In this document: piece after piece, positions 1 through 8,740 of the stretch
How the letters are laid out: each line of letters starts with the position of its first letter
Position numbering within the stretch: the stretch's first letter is position 1
NCBI RefSeq assembly: GCF_037940415.1
Contig: NZ_CP149798.1
Coordinates: 1,116,001-1,180,000, forward strand
Source of the DNA: Streptomyces sp. f51
Lineage (GTDB): Bacteria > Actinomycetota > Actinomycetes > Streptomycetales > Streptomycetaceae
Reading direction: 5' to 3'
Length of the DNA: 64,000 bases
Position numbers and translations under genes: made by a program
The notes under the pieces: generated by a model
Seen by the model: only the letters and a program-made list of their open reading frames with translations
Told to the model about the DNA's origin: nothing
Database searches by the model: none

Positions 1-198
1 CTTGAGTCCGGCCTTCTTCGCCAGGTGGTCCTTGATGTAGTTCAGGATCTCGGCGTGCGGGACGGGGGTGGCCGCGACGACGAGGGTGTCGGTCGCCTTG
101 GCCTTGTCGTCGGACGAGCCGGAGCCGCAGGCCGTCAGGCCCAGGGTGAGGGCGCCGGTGGCGAGGACAGCTGCGGTGATCTTGGTGGTGTTACGCAC
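1..198 (-). CDS. metQ: MetQ-type methionine-binding lipoprotein (partial, 3' end outside window)
   Basis: Only the first 66 codons are in the window; the gene runs off the left edge. From a GTG at 198 the protein begins with a lipoprotein signal: a short basic start, a hydrophobic stretch and a lipobox LTAC with Cys24 as the lipidated residue. A Ser/Asp linker and then VVAATPVPHAEIL follow, the usual first strand of NlpA/MetQ proteins. It would capture D/L-methionine outside the membrane and hand it to MetI. It lies 51 bases downstream of metI on the same strand and completes a metN-metI-metQ operon. The start has an AAAGG-like ribosome site about 8 bases upstream. The family call rests on the signal peptide, the first strand and the operon context. 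Confidence 0.88.
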   Translation of the reverse strand, partial: MRNTTKITAAVLATGALTLGLTACGSGSSDDKAKATDTLVVAATPVPHAEILNYIKDHLAKKAGLK

Positions 199-249
199 GA
201 AAAGTGCCTTTCTCCATGGGTGGTGCAACCCGCCGGGTGAGGCGGGGAG

Positions 250-1002
250 TCAGGAATCGGCGGGCTTGGCGGGGGCGGCGCCGGCCGGGCCGCCGGGCAG
301 GAATCCGGCCAGGACGCGGAAGCGGAGCGGCTCGCCGCCCTTGCCGGTGCGGCGGTGCAGGACCCGGGCGCCCGAGTCGCCCGCGAACTGGACGACGGCG
401 ATGGCGACGGCGAGGACCGCCACGATGAGCCACATCATCTGGGACTCGAACCGCTGGTAGCCGTAGCGGATCGCGAGGTCGCCGAGGCCGCCCGCGCCGA
501 CGGTGCCGGCCATCGCGGAGTAGCCGATGATGGCGACGACGGTCGTCGTGGTGGCCGAGATCAGCGACGGCAGGGACTCGGGCACGAGCACCTTGCGCAC
601 GACGGTCCAGGTGTTGCCGCCCATCGCCTGCACGGCCTCGACCAGGCCGCCGTCGACCTCGCGCACGGAGGTCTCCACGAGCCGCGCGAAGAACGGGATG
701 GCTCCCACCGCGAGGGGCACGATGGCGGCCTCCCGGCCGATGGTCGTACCGACGATCCAGCGGGTGAAGGTCATCAGGGCGACCATCAGGATGATGAAGG
801 GCATCGAGCGGACGATGTTCACGACCTGGCCGATGACCTTGTTCACCACGGTGTTCTGGAGCAGGCCGCCGCGGTCCGTGAGGACCAGCAGGACGCCCAG
901 CGGAAGTCCGCCGAGCACGGCTATCAGCGTGGACCAGCCGACCATGTAGAGCGTGTCCCAACACGCCTGGGACAGCAGTGGCTGCATCTCGGACCAGGTC
1001 AC
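250..1002 (-). CDS. metI: Methionine ABC transporter permease
   Basis: 250 residues, the normal MetI length, with five to six membrane segments. The EAA-type cytoplasmic loop for contact with the ATPase is visible around VEAVQAMGGNTWTVVRKVL. It forms the membrane channel of the MetNIQ importer. The GTG start overlaps the metN stop in a GTGA, which indicates translational coupling. Length, family signature and order ATPase-permease-lipoprotein all agree. Confidence 0.94.
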   Translation of the reverse strand: MTWSEMQPLLSQACWDTLYMVGWSTLIAVLGGLPLGVLLVLTDRGGLLQNTVVNKVIGQVVNIVRSMPFIILMVALMTFTRWIVGTTIGREAAIVPLAVGAIPFFARLVETSVREVDGGLVEAVQAMGGNTWTVVRKVLVPESLPSLISATTTTVVAIIGYSAMAGTVGAGGLGDLAIRYGYQRFESQMMWLIVAVLAVAIAVVQFAGDSGARVLHRRTGKGGEPLRFRVLAGFLPGGPAGAAPAKPADS

Positions 1003-2033
1003 TTGGCACCTTCCTTCACCAGGACGGGCTGCTGCCCCTGGATGTCGATCTGGAGGCCCTGCTCGCGCAGGAATCCGATCGGCACGACGTTCTCCTCGTA
1101 GCGGCCGGGAAGTTCGATGCGCATCCGGCCGACCTGCCGGCCCGCGACGGTGTCCATCGCGGCGCCGAGGATCGAGATGTCGATGTTGTAGGTGCGCGAG
1201 AGCTGCGAGATGACCGGCTGGGTGGCCGACTCGCCGTGGAAGGTGACGTCGATGACGGTGCGGTCGTCGCCCGAGGCGGTGCCGCTGACCGGGAAGAGCG
1301 CCGAGGCCAGTTCGGAGCCGGGGGTCGCGAGGAGTTCGCTGACGGTCCCGGACTCGACGATGCGGCCGTTCTCCATCAGCGCCGCCGAGTCGCAGACGGT
1401 CTTGACGACGTCCATCTCGTGGGTGATGAGCAGGACGGTCAGCCCCAGCTGGCGGTTCAGGTCGCGCAGCAGCTGGAGGATGGAGCGGGTGGTCTCCGGG
1501 TCGAGGGCGCTGGTCGCCTCGTCGGAGAGCAGCACCTTCGGGTCGCCGGCCAGCGCGCGGGCGATGCCGACGCGCTGCTTCTGGCCGCCGGACAGCTGGG
1601 CCGGGTAGGACTTGGCCTTGTCGGACAGGCCGACCAGGTCCAGGAGTTGGAGGGCCTTGTGGCCGCGCTCCCTGCGGGAGAGTCCGAGGATGTCGAGCGG
1701 CAGCTCGACGTTCTCCTGGACGGTGCGCGAGGACAGCAGGTTGAAGTGCTGGAAGACCATGCCGATCCGGGTCCGCGCCTGGCGGAGTTCCCGGCCGGCG
1801 CGCGGGCCGCGTCCGGCGAGGGCGGTGAGGTCCCGCCCGTCGACGGTGACCGTGCCCGAGGTGGGACGCTCCAGGAGGTTGACGCAGCGGATGAGCGAGG
1901 ACTTGCCGGCGCCTGACTGGCCGATGACGCCGTACACCTCGCCTTCGCGGACATGCAGATCGACGCCGTCGAGGGCGGTCACTTCACGGCCGCGCGAGCG
2001 GTAGACCTTGGTCAGGCCCGTTGTCGTGATCAC
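999..2033 (-). CDS. metN: Methionine ABC transporter ATP-binding protein
   Basis: 344 residues. The nucleotide-binding domain shows Walker A GQSGAGKSS (38-46), the ABC signature LSGGQ (147-151) and Walker B VLLSDE (167-172). After about residue 260 there is a C-terminal NIL domain, which in MetN proteins binds methionine and inhibits transport when internal methionine is high. It is the first gene of the metNIQ operon and powers uptake. ATG start. The 630-base region upstream has no S-box riboswitch that I can recognise but contains two inverted repeats that could be operators. Confidence 0.95.
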   Translation of the reverse strand: MITTTGLTKVYRSRGREVTALDGVDLHVREGEVYGVIGQSGAGKSSLIRCVNLLERPTSGTVTVDGRDLTALAGRGPRAGRELRQARTRIGMVFQHFNLLSSRTVQENVELPLDILGLSRRERGHKALQLLDLVGLSDKAKSYPAQLSGGQKQRVGIARALAGDPKVLLSDEATSALDPETTRSILQLLRDLNRQLGLTVLLITHEMDVVKTVCDSAALMENGRIVESGTVSELLATPGSELASALFPVSGTASGDDRTVIDVTFHGESATQPVISQLSRTYNIDISILGAAMDTVAGRQVGRMRIELPGRYEENVVPIGFLREQGLQIDIQGQQPVLVKEGAK

Positions 2034-2368
2034 TGGGGGATTCCGTCACTGTCGAGTGCGGGGCGTGGGTGTGCGCCGGGCACGGGTGCATTCGGTCGGA
2101 ACGCGGCACGGTTCTCGCGTTGGCGATGGAACCGGAAGGAGAACGTGTGCGCGGGGCAGCCCGGTCACGTACGCGGTACGGACACAGGGCGCGGCGGTCC
2201 CGCTTCGGGGCGCGGGATCAAGCGGTGGTGCGAGGGCCCTCTAGCAGGCACACATTCGACACATACAACGAGCACCGGGCGTCGTGGTCGCCTCGGTCGC
2301 AAGGATGCGGCAGCTCGTCGTGGTCATGGAAGGAAGTAAAGCAGACCAAGGGCCGGGGACCGCCATCG

Positions 2369-2387
2369 CTGTCCGAATAGCGGACAG
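2369..2387. promoter_or_regulatory. Inverted repeat CTGTCCG-N5-CGGACAG
   Basis: Perfect 7-bp arms around a 5-base centre. It shares its TGTCCG/CGGACA core with a second inverted repeat 70 bases away. Two related dyads in one divergent promoter region suggest an operator pair; the bound regulator is unknown. Confidence 0.5.
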
Positions 2388-2437
2388 TGGTGGACGGTGG
2401 AGGAGGTCCTGGCGGCCCCGGACGGAGATCTCCCGTT

Positions 2438-2464
2438 CCTTGTCCGTCACCAGTACGGACAAGG
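2438..2464. promoter_or_regulatory. Inverted repeat CCTTGTCCGT-N7-ACGGACAAGG
   Basis: Perfect 10-bp arms around 7 bases. It contains the same TGTCCG/CGGACA core as the dyad at 2369-2387. No T-tract follows, so a terminator is less likely than a protein-binding site. Confidence 0.5.
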
Positions 2465-2663
2465 CGGAGGGCCCTCGACGACGAGGTCCGCGTCGAGTTC
2501 GTCCGCGCGGTGCGTTGTGGCCAACGCCACGGCGGTCGTGCCCGCGGCCCGGACCGCCCGGAACCCCTCGGGGCGTCTCGCCCGCCGGCTGTTCGATACG
2601 CCGGCCCCGGAGGAGCCCGGGGGCGAGCGCATCAGGTCTTTTGGCCCGTAATAGGGTCACGGC

Positions 2664-3023
2664 ATGTTTGATGCCCTGACGGTCGCGACGGCCGTCGCCG
2701 CGCTCGCGCTCGCCGCCTGGTGCGGCTGGGCCGCCCACCGCGATCAGCCCACGAAGGACTGGCATTTCATCGGCATGGCCGTGGTGAGCGTGCTCGCCCT
2801 GGTCCAGCTGGTGATCGGTGTCGTCCAGCTGGCGCGCGGCGAGAAGCCGGAACAGGGCACGACGATCTTCGTGGCGTATCTGATCGGCGCCTTCGCCTGC
2901 ATTCCCGCCGCGGGATTCATGTCGCTGGTGGAGCGCACCCGCTGGGGTTCGGTCACGGTGGCGGCCGGCGGGGTCGTCCTCGCCGTGCTCGAGGTCCGGC
3001 TCTACGACATCTGGGGAGGCTGA
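2664..3023 (+). CDS. Small integral membrane protein, function unknown
   Basis: 119 residues with about four hydrophobic segments (roughly 3-22, 35-57, 70-88 and 97-115). No enzymatic motif is visible. It is probably cotranscribed with the next membrane protein: only one base separates the TGA from the following ATG. A TAATAG hexamer ends 9 bases before the ATG and there is no clear ribosome site, so the message may be nearly leaderless. I do not recognise a named family; the pair looks like a conserved actinobacterial membrane couple. Confidence 0.75.
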   Translation: MFDALTVATAVAALALAAWCGWAAHRDQPTKDWHFIGMAVVSVLALVQLVIGVVQLARGEKPEQGTTIFVAYLIGAFACIPAAGFMSLVERTRWGSVTVAAGGVVLAVLEVRLYDIWGG

Positions 3024-3024
3024 G

Positions 3025-3504
3025 ATGACGGCCACGGAGGAGAACACGACCGTGCCCGGTGACGAACGGGACGGGCGGGACACAGCCGGGCCGGCCGCCG
3101 GCGCGAAGCGCGCGCGGCTGATCGGCGGGCCCGGCATCCTGCTGGTGTGGCTGTACGGGGTGATGGTGGTCGGCGCGGTCTCGCGGTCGACCGTACAGAT
3201 CTCTACGCAGTTCGACAAGGCGCCGCTCGCCTACTCGCTGTCCGCGGTGGCCGGTCTCGTCTACGGGTTCATCACGTACTCGCTCGTGCGCGGCGGCGAG
3301 AAGGCGCGCAGGGCGGCGCTGGTGTGCTGCGCCGCCGAGCTCGCGGGCGTGCTGGTCGTCGGGACCTGGACGCTGGTCGAGCCGTCCGCGTTCCCCGACG
3401 CCACGGTGTGGTCGGACTACGGCATGGGCTATCTCTTCATCCCGGTCCTGCTGCCGCTGTCGGCGATGTACTGGCTGCGCAAGGCGCGTACGGCCGCCGT
3501 CTGA
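3025..3504 (+). CDS. Integral membrane protein, function unknown
   Basis: 159 residues. A charged, probably cytoplasmic N-terminus of about 35 residues precedes four hydrophobic segments. It starts one base after the previous gene, behind a GGGGAGG ribosome site inside that gene's end, so the two are translationally linked and may form one complex. No catalytic motif is recognised. It converges on the GNAT gene with a 24-base gap. Confidence 0.75.
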   Translation: MTATEENTTVPGDERDGRDTAGPAAGAKRARLIGGPGILLVWLYGVMVVGAVSRSTVQISTQFDKAPLAYSLSAVAGLVYGFITYSLVRGGEKARRAALVCCAAELAGVLVVGTWTLVEPSAFPDATVWSDYGMGYLFIPVLLPLSAMYWLRKARTAAV

Positions 3505-3528
3505 CGACCGGGCCGGAACGCGCCCGGC

Positions 3529-4032
3529 TCAGGCGCTGGTGGCGTACGCCCCGGTGTCGGCGCCCTTGGCCAGGGTCACCAGCGTCATGCGCTCGCCCAC
3601 CCGCTCCTGGGAGACGGGCGCGTAGCCGTGCTTGCGGTAAAGGCGCAGGTTGCGCTCGCTGCGGTGGCCGGTGAACAGCTGGAAGGACTTGGCCGCGCCC
3701 TCGGTGCCGAGGCGGGCCTCGATGGCGTCGAGCAGGCGTCCGCCCAGGCCGTGCCGCTGCATGCGCGGGTGCACGATGAGCTTGTTGATACGGGCCGTGC
3801 CGTCGGCGTCGACGGCGCCGCGTACGGAGGCCACCACCTCGTCGCCGAGCCGGGCCACCAGGACGGTGCCGCCCGCCAGTTCTTCCCTGAGGGAGTCGAG
3901 CGGCTGGGTGAGCGGCTCGATGCCGTAGTCGCCGTACAGCTCGGCCTCGCTCTGATAGCAGAGGTACTGCAACTTCAGGATCGATTCCGCATCCTGCTCG
4001 GTCGCCGCCGAGATGGTCACGCTCATGCCCAT
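3529..4032 (-). CDS. GNAT-family N-acetyltransferase
   Basis: 167 residues from the chosen start. The GNAT acetyl-CoA site is visible as the strand INKLIVHPRMQRHGLGGRLLDAIE, whose turn resembles the Q/RxxGxG/A motif A; a later strand with RSERNLRLYRKHGYAP gives motif B. The acceptor substrate cannot be inferred. Three in-frame starts exist, at 4053 (GTG), 4032 (ATG) and 4026 (ATG). The GGGAGG at 4042-4047 sits 9 bases before 4032, so that start is preferred. Confidence 0.85.
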   Translation of the reverse strand: MGMSVTISAATEQDAESILKLQYLCYQSEAELYGDYGIEPLTQPLDSLREELAGGTVLVARLGDEVVASVRGAVDADGTARINKLIVHPRMQRHGLGGRLLDAIEARLGTEGAAKSFQLFTGHRSERNLRLYRKHGYAPVSQERVGERMTLVTLAKGADTGAYATSA

Positions 4033-4089
4033 GTGTGCATGCCTCCCGCTCACCTGTCCACCGGTCGTCCCCCACTCCTATCCCCGTCG

Positions 4090-4584
4090 TCAGCGGGCCG
4101 CAACCTCCGCGGCCAGCAATCGCCGAAGACATCCGAGACATCGGGAACGTTCCGGACCAAGACTGCCCTGTGAGATACCCAACTCACCCGCGATCTCCCG
4201 GTAGGTGAGGTCCTGCGGGGCGAGCAGGGCGGCCATCAGGCCCGGGCAGCGGCCGGGCAGGCGGCGCACCGCCGCGTGCAGTTCGTGACGCCCTGCGGCG
4301 TCCATGGCCCGCTGCTCCGGGTCCGCGCCGGCGTCGTCCGCGGGCTCGGTGGCGTAGGGCCGCTCGACGCGGGTCCTGCGGCGGCTGCGGCGGGCCTCCG
4401 AGCGGACGGCGCGGCGCACCCAGCGCTGCGGGTCGGCGGGCGGCCCCGCCGTGTCGAGGCGTTCCAGCAGCCGCAGCCAGACGGCCTGTTCCAGGTCGCC
4501 GGGCTCGTCGCCGCAGGCGTGGGCCTCCGCGGACGCCTCGGCGGCGAGCAGCGGACTGAGGGTGGTCACCAGCTCATCGGTCAT
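4090..4584 (-). CDS. ECF-like RNA polymerase sigma factor
   Basis: 164 residues. The N-terminal half resembles sigma region 2 (EQAVWLRLLERLD and WVRRAVRSEARRS). The C-terminal half has a region-4 helix-turn-helix (LTYREIAGELGISQGSLGPERSRCLGCLRRLL). This is the size of a minimal ECF sigma factor. No anti-sigma gene is adjacent; the neighbours are GNAT and GlpQ genes. Regulation is not visible. There is no good ribosome site before the ATG, so it may be translated from a leaderless message. Confidence 0.8.
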   Translation of the reverse strand: MTDELVTTLSPLLAAEASAEAHACGDEPGDLEQAVWLRLLERLDTAGPPADPQRWVRRAVRSEARRSRRRTRVERPYATEPADDAGADPEQRAMDAAGRHELHAAVRRLPGRCPGLMAALLAPQDLTYREIAGELGISQGSLGPERSRCLGCLRRLLAAEVAAR

Positions 4585-4731
4585 GACCGCAACGACACGG
4601 CCGCCACGGCGACAGGTTGCCGGGGCGGCCGTATCTCACCCCATCCGGGGTGCGGGCGTGACGCGTTGACGAGGGGCGGGCGCCGGTCCCGTTCCGTGGC
4701 GCCGGTGCGGCGGCCTGGCGGGACCGCGGTC

Positions 4732-5895
4732 TCATCGCCCGAGGAAGTCCGCGCGGGCCAGGACCGCGGTGTCCGCGTTGTCGGAGAAGACGCCGTCGAT
4801 GCCCGTCTCGAAGTAGACCTTGAACGCGCCGAAGGGGTCCCCGTAGGCGTCCACGGCGGTGCCCTTGCGGAAGGCCGTGGGCAGGAAGGGGTTCTCGTTG
4901 CGCATGGTGTACGGGTGCAGGATCAGGCCCGCCCGGTGGGCGTCGGCGACGAGCGTGGTCGCGGTGGTGAGGTTGCCGTCCGCGTCCTTGGGGATGACCA
5001 GGTCGAGCGTGGGGCCGATGCCCTGCGCGTAGGAGGCGATCCACTTCAGGCCCTCGGGCGTGACGAGGTCGGCGACGGTGCGCGGGTCGCCCGCCGTGAC
5101 GAAGTCCCAGGGGCGGGTGTTCGCCGCCGACAGCAGGACGACGAGCGGGTTGCCGACCAGCTTGTCCAGCCGCTGGATGCTGCTCGGTTCGAAGGACTGG
5201 AGGATGACCGGCGAGTCCTTCCTGTCCTTGCCGTACTTGCGCAGCAGCCTGGCGACCCGCTCCTCCAGGCCGAGGCCGAGCGCACGGAAGTAGGTGGGGT
5301 GCTTGGTCTCGGGGTAGATCCAGACCTGCTTGCCGCGCTTGCGGGTCTGCTCGTCCTGCCAGTGCAGCACCTCCTCGAAGGTGGGGATCTCCCACCGTCC
5401 GTCGTAGAGGGTGTTGTGCGGGCGGTTGGCGGGGATGCGCTCCACGGCGCGCAGGGTCTTCAGTTCGGCGAGCGTGAAGTCCTCGGTGAACCAGCCGGTG
5501 GTGGGGACTCCGTCGAGCGTCTTGGTGGTCCTGCGGCCGGCGAACTCGGGATGCGCGGCCACGTCCGTGGTCCCGCCGATCTCCGGTTCGTGACGGCACA
5601 CGAGATGGCCGTCCTTGGTGGGCACCAGGTCACCGGCCTCGACGACGTCGGCGCCGAGGTCCAGGGCGAGCTCGTAGGAGCCGAAGGTGTGCTCGGGGCG
5701 GTAGCCGCTGGCCCCCCGGTGACCGATGACGGCCGGTCTGGGCAGGCTCCGGTAGCCGCCTCCCCGGTGGCGCTCGTCCGCGCTCGCGGTGCCGGGCAGT
5801 CCGAGCGCCGCCCCGCCCGCCCCGAGCACCGCGGCTCCCAGCAGCGTCCGCCGCGCCGTGCCCGGCTCCTGACCGTTCGACTTCCGTGCCCCCAT
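4732..5895 (-). CDS. glpQ: Secreted glycerophosphodiester phosphodiesterase
   Basis: 387 residues. A twin-arginine signal (Arg15-Arg16 before a long hydrophobic run ending near ASA) is followed by the GDPD catalytic core. The core shows HRGASGYRPEHT (His59, Arg60, Glu68) and then the metal-binding strand with EAGDLVPTKDG and CRHEPE. It would hydrolyse glycerophosphodiesters outside the cell to glycerol-3-phosphate and an alcohol, supplying phosphate and carbon. The start at 5895 has GGAGGAG 6 bases upstream; a longer frame to 6090 is unlikely. In S. coelicolor glpQ genes are PhoP-regulated, and a weak PHO-box-like pair lies upstream at 5978-5995. Confidence 0.92.
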   Translation of the reverse strand: MGARKSNGQEPGTARRTLLGAAVLGAGGAALGLPGTASADERHRGGGYRSLPRPAVIGHRGASGYRPEHTFGSYELALDLGADVVEAGDLVPTKDGHLVCRHEPEIGGTTDVAAHPEFAGRRTTKTLDGVPTTGWFTEDFTLAELKTLRAVERIPANRPHNTLYDGRWEIPTFEEVLHWQDEQTRKRGKQVWIYPETKHPTYFRALGLGLEERVARLLRKYGKDRKDSPVILQSFEPSSIQRLDKLVGNPLVVLLSAANTRPWDFVTAGDPRTVADLVTPEGLKWIASYAQGIGPTLDLVIPKDADGNLTTATTLVADAHRAGLILHPYTMRNENPFLPTAFRKGTAVDAYGDPFGAFKVYFETGIDGVFSDNADTAVLARADFLGR

Positions 5896-6303
5896 GAGGG
5901 CTCCTCCCGCCGTAGGTGCCTGCCTGTCGAAGCGGGTCGATCGTAGGTGTCCCCGTGTGACGGGAGGGAGGCCCGCGGCGGAACAGTGGGTGACCTCGCC
6001 GGCCCGGCGCGTCACGGAACATGACGGTCCGTCGGCTTCGGCCGGGCTGCCGGGGGTAGGCGTCCGGGGAAGGCGGGCGGAGGGCTCCACACCGGGCGCT
6101 CACCCGTTCGCCGGTACGCGCGCGCGATGTCCGTCACACCGGACCGCCCCGGTTCTCACCGCTCACGGGCACGCAACCGCAGGTAAACGTAGGTCAACAG
6201 TGCGTATCCGGTCGATGAACCCGATGTGCAATCGACCGGGAACCGCGAGTATCGTCCTCACCTGCACAGACTCCATACCGATCCCTTGACACCGGAGGGC
6301 CCG
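5896..6303. other. Divergent intergenic region between glpQ and plsC
   Basis: About 400 bases without a supported gene. It must hold the promoters of both flanking genes. The only pattern I can point to is a weak PHO-box-like direct repeat on the glpQ side. I see no strong hairpin. Confidence 0.5.
5978..5995 (-). promoter_or_regulatory. Possible PHO box upstream of glpQ
   Basis: On the minus strand GGTCACC is followed 11 bases later by GTTCCGC. Streptomyces PhoP boxes are 11-base direct repeats of a GTTCACC-like heptamer. The first unit matches 6 of 7 and the second only 4 of 7, so this is a weak match supported mainly by the gene it precedes. Confidence 0.35.
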
Positions 6304-6975
6304 TTGTCCCGCTTCGCGCTCATCAAGGCAGTGCTCGGAACGATCATGCGCCTGATGTTCCGCCTACGGGTGGAAGGCGTGGAGAACATTCCGGGCGACG
6401 GACCGGTGATCCTCGCCGGCAACCACCTCACGTTCATCGACTCGATGATCCTTCCGCTGGTCTGCGACCGGCAGGTGTACTTCATCGGCAAGGACGAGTA
6501 CGTCACGGGCAAGGGACTCAAGGGCCGGCTCATGGCGTGGTTCTTCACCGGCGTCGGCATGATCCCGGTGGACCGGGACGGCGCCAACGGTGGCGTGGCC
6601 GCGCTGATGACCGGCCGCCGTGTCCTGGAGGAGGGCAAGGTCTTCGGGATCTACCCCGAGGGCACCCGCTCCCCCGACGGCCGCCTGTACCGCGGCCGCA
6701 CCGGTATCGCCCGGCTCACCCTGATGACCGGCTCCCCTGTCGTCCCGTTCGCCATGATCGGCACGGACAAGCTCCAGCCGGGCGGTGCAGGCATGCCCCG
6801 TCCGGGCAAGGTCACGGTCCGCTTCGGACCGGCCATGGAGTTCTCCCGCTACGAGGGCATGGACCGCGACCGGTACGTGCTCCGGGCCGTGACCGACTCC
6901 GTGATGACCGAGGTCATGCGGCTCTCCGGCCAGGAGTACGTCGACATGTACGCCACCAAGGCGAAGGCCGCCTAG
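6304..6975 (+). CDS. plsC: 1-acyl-sn-glycerol-3-phosphate acyltransferase (PlsC family)
   Basis: 223 residues. The acyltransferase signatures are NHLTFID (HX4D with His41 and Asp46) and EGTRS (119-123), with further conserved blocks VGMIPVDRD and VVPFAMIG. It would acylate lysophosphatidic acid to phosphatidic acid at the membrane. The TTG start at 6304 is preferred over an in-frame ATG at 6226 because GGAGGG lies just upstream of it and family homology begins there. It is followed by a strong bidirectional terminator. Confidence 0.92.
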   Translation: MSRFALIKAVLGTIMRLMFRLRVEGVENIPGDGPVILAGNHLTFIDSMILPLVCDRQVYFIGKDEYVTGKGLKGRLMAWFFTGVGMIPVDRDGANGGVAALMTGRRVLEEGKVFGIYPEGTRSPDGRLYRGRTGIARLTLMTGSPVVPFAMIGTDKLQPGGAGMPRPGKVTVRFGPAMEFSRYEGMDRDRYVLRAVTDSVMTEVMRLSGQEYVDMYATKAKAA

Positions 6976-6996
6976 CGGCGCCGCACACCAGCCAAG

Positions 6997-7038
6997 AGGG
7001 TGGGCTCCGACCGGAAGTTCCCGGTCGGAGCCCACCCT
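6997..7038. terminator. Bidirectional terminator after plsC and the MFS gene
   Basis: An 18-bp perfect stem (6997-7014 with 7021-7038) around AAGTTC, followed by TTTTG on the plus strand. It sits between the convergent plsC and MFS genes. Confidence 0.88.
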
Positions 7039-7222
7039 TTTGCGCCCGCGTCTCCCACCGGGGCACCCGCTCCGGCACGGCCACGCGCCTCCCGCCGGGC
7101 CTCGTTCCGGCGGCCCCGACGCATCGGCCGGGGCGGCCCCGTTCGGGCACGGCCGCAGGTCCGGCGCCGGAGTCCCGCTCCGGCGGGCCCGGCGCGTCGC
7201 GCCGGTCGCCGGTCCCGTGCGG

Positions 7223-8740
7223 CTACGACTCCAGCCTCTGGCCGCGGAGCAGGAACCAGGCCGCCGCCGCGGTGGCGAGCAGGACCGCCGCACCCGCGCC
7301 CGAGGCGAGGGCCAGTCCGCCCACGAAGGACTCCCTGGCCGCGGTCAGCAGCTCGTCGGCGGTGTGCCCGGGCAGATGTCCGGCGGCCTCCACCGCTCCG
7401 CCCAGGGACTCGTGCGCAGCGGCCGGTGTGCCCGCGGGGCCGGTGAAGCCGGCGTAGACACCGGTCACCACGGAGCCGAGCAGGGCGATGCCCAGGGCCG
7501 CGCCGAGCTCGTACGCCGTCTCGGAGACCGCGGACGCGGCTCCCGCCTGCTCCTTGGGCACGGCGGAGAGGATGACGTCGGCGGTGACGGTGAACGAGAA
7601 GCCCGCGCCGACTCCGACGACGAGCAGGGCGGCGCCGAGCAGCGGATAGCCCGTGGAGCGGTCCAGCACGGTGAGGGCGCCGAGCGCGAGTCCCACCGCG
7701 GCCAGTCCGCCGGACACGACGGTCCGCACGGAGAAGCGCCGCGCGACCCGTCCCGCGACCAGACCCGCCGCCACCGCGCCCACGGCGGCCGGCACTTCGG
7801 CGAGCCCCGCCTCGAACGGCCCGCGCCCCTGGACGAGTTGCAGATACTGCGAGAGGAAGAACACGAGCCCGGACATGCCGAGCACGGTGAACAGGTCGGC
7901 GAGCACCGCGCCGGAGAACCCCCGGTTGCGGAACAGCCGGACGTCCAGCAGCGGTGCGGGAAGCGTCAGTTGGCGGCGGACGAACCAGAGCAGGGCGCCC
8001 GCGCCCAGCAGGCCCGCGGCGAACGCCTGCCCGCTCGGACCGTGCGCGGCGAGCTCCTTCACCGCGTACACCACGCCGATGACGCCGACGAGCGACAGCG
8101 TGACGCTGATCAGGTCCCAGGGGCCGGGGTCGGGGCTCTTCGACTCGGGGAGCAGCCTGCGCCCGACGAGGACGAGGACCACCATCACCGGCAGGTTGAT
8201 GAGGAAGACCGAGCCCCACCAGAAGTGTTCGAGGAGGAAGCCGCCGACGACGGGACCCACCGCCGTGCCCGCGGAGGCGGTGGCGCCCCAGATGCCGATG
8301 GCGAGGCTGCGTTCGCGCGGATCGTGGAAGATGTTGCGGATGAGGGCGAGGGTGGCGGGCATCAGGGTCGCGCCGGCGACCCCGAGCAGCGCCCGCGCCA
8401 GGATCATCAACTCGGGTGTCGTGGCATACGCGTTGAGCACGGATATGAGGCCGAAGGCGGTGGCGCCGGTGAGCAGCAGCCGCTTGCGGCCGATGCGGTC
8501 GCCGAGGCTGCCCATGGAGACGAGCAGTCCCGCGATGACGAACGAGTAGACGTCACCGATCCACAGCAGCTGGGTGCCGGTGGGCTCCAGGTCCTCACTG
8601 ATGTACGGGGTCGCGAGGCCGAGGACGGTCGCGTCCACGGCCACCAGCAGCACGGCGAGGACGAGGACGCAGAGCGCGAGCCACCGGCCCGGGCGCTTGG
8701 GCGTCTCCGTCGCGACCGCCGGCCGCAGGGTGCTGGTCAT
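7223..8740 (-). CDS. MFS drug-efflux transporter, DHA2 (EmrB/QacA) type
   Basis: 505 residues with 14 predicted membrane segments. Motif A is GSLGDRIGRKRLLL, motif D1 VDATVLGLATPYI, and motif C GATASAGTAVGPVVGG, which marks antiporters. It probably exports toxic hydrophobic compounds using the proton gradient. The ATG overlaps the stop of the upstream tetR gene (ATGA), so the two are one transcription unit. GAGAGGA lies 3-4 bases before the ATG. Expression is likely controlled by the TetR operator at 9304-9346. Confidence 0.92.
   Translation of the reverse strand: MTSTLRPAVATETPKRPGRWLALCVLVLAVLLVAVDATVLGLATPYISEDLEPTGTQLLWIGDVYSFVIAGLLVSMGSLGDRIGRKRLLLTGATAFGLISVLNAYATTPELMILARALLGVAGATLMPATLALIRNIFHDPRERSLAIGIWGATASAGTAVGPVVGGFLLEHFWWGSVFLINLPVMVVLVLVGRRLLPESKSPDPGPWDLISVTLSLVGVIGVVYAVKELAAHGPSGQAFAAGLLGAGALLWFVRRQLTLPAPLLDVRLFRNRGFSGAVLADLFTVLGMSGLVFFLSQYLQLVQGRGPFEAGLAEVPAAVGAVAAGLVAGRVARRFSVRTVVSGGLAAVGLALGALTVLDRSTGYPLLGAALLVVGVGAGFSFTVTADVILSAVPKEQAGAASAVSETAYELGAALGIALLGSVVTGVYAGFTGPAGTPAAAHESLGGAVEAAGHLPGHTADELLTAARESFVGGLALASGAGAAVLLATAAAAWFLLRGQRLES

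Larger units (their letters stand above)
2034..2663. other. Intergenic region between metN and a divergent membrane-protein gene
   Basis: About 630 bases without a convincing gene; the open frames crossing it lack family resemblance and ribosome sites. It holds two inverted repeats sharing a TGTCCG/CGGACA core (2369-2387 and 2438-2464). A possible metN promoter lies on the minus strand near 2235-2265, with a TTGTAT-like -35 and a TAGAGG-like -10 about 19 bases apart. A TAATAG -10-like hexamer at 2649-2654 lies 9 bases before the plus-strand gene. Confidence 0.5.

Noticed and set aside
2034-2330. S-box (SAM) riboswitch upstream of metN
   Set aside because: I looked on the minus strand for the conserved GGCAACC-type core and kink-turn elements and found none.
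2241-3218. Long minus-strand open frame opposite the two small membrane protein genes
   Set aside because: It is rich in Arg/Gly/Ala with no family pattern; the plus-strand frames have membrane segments and ribosome sites.
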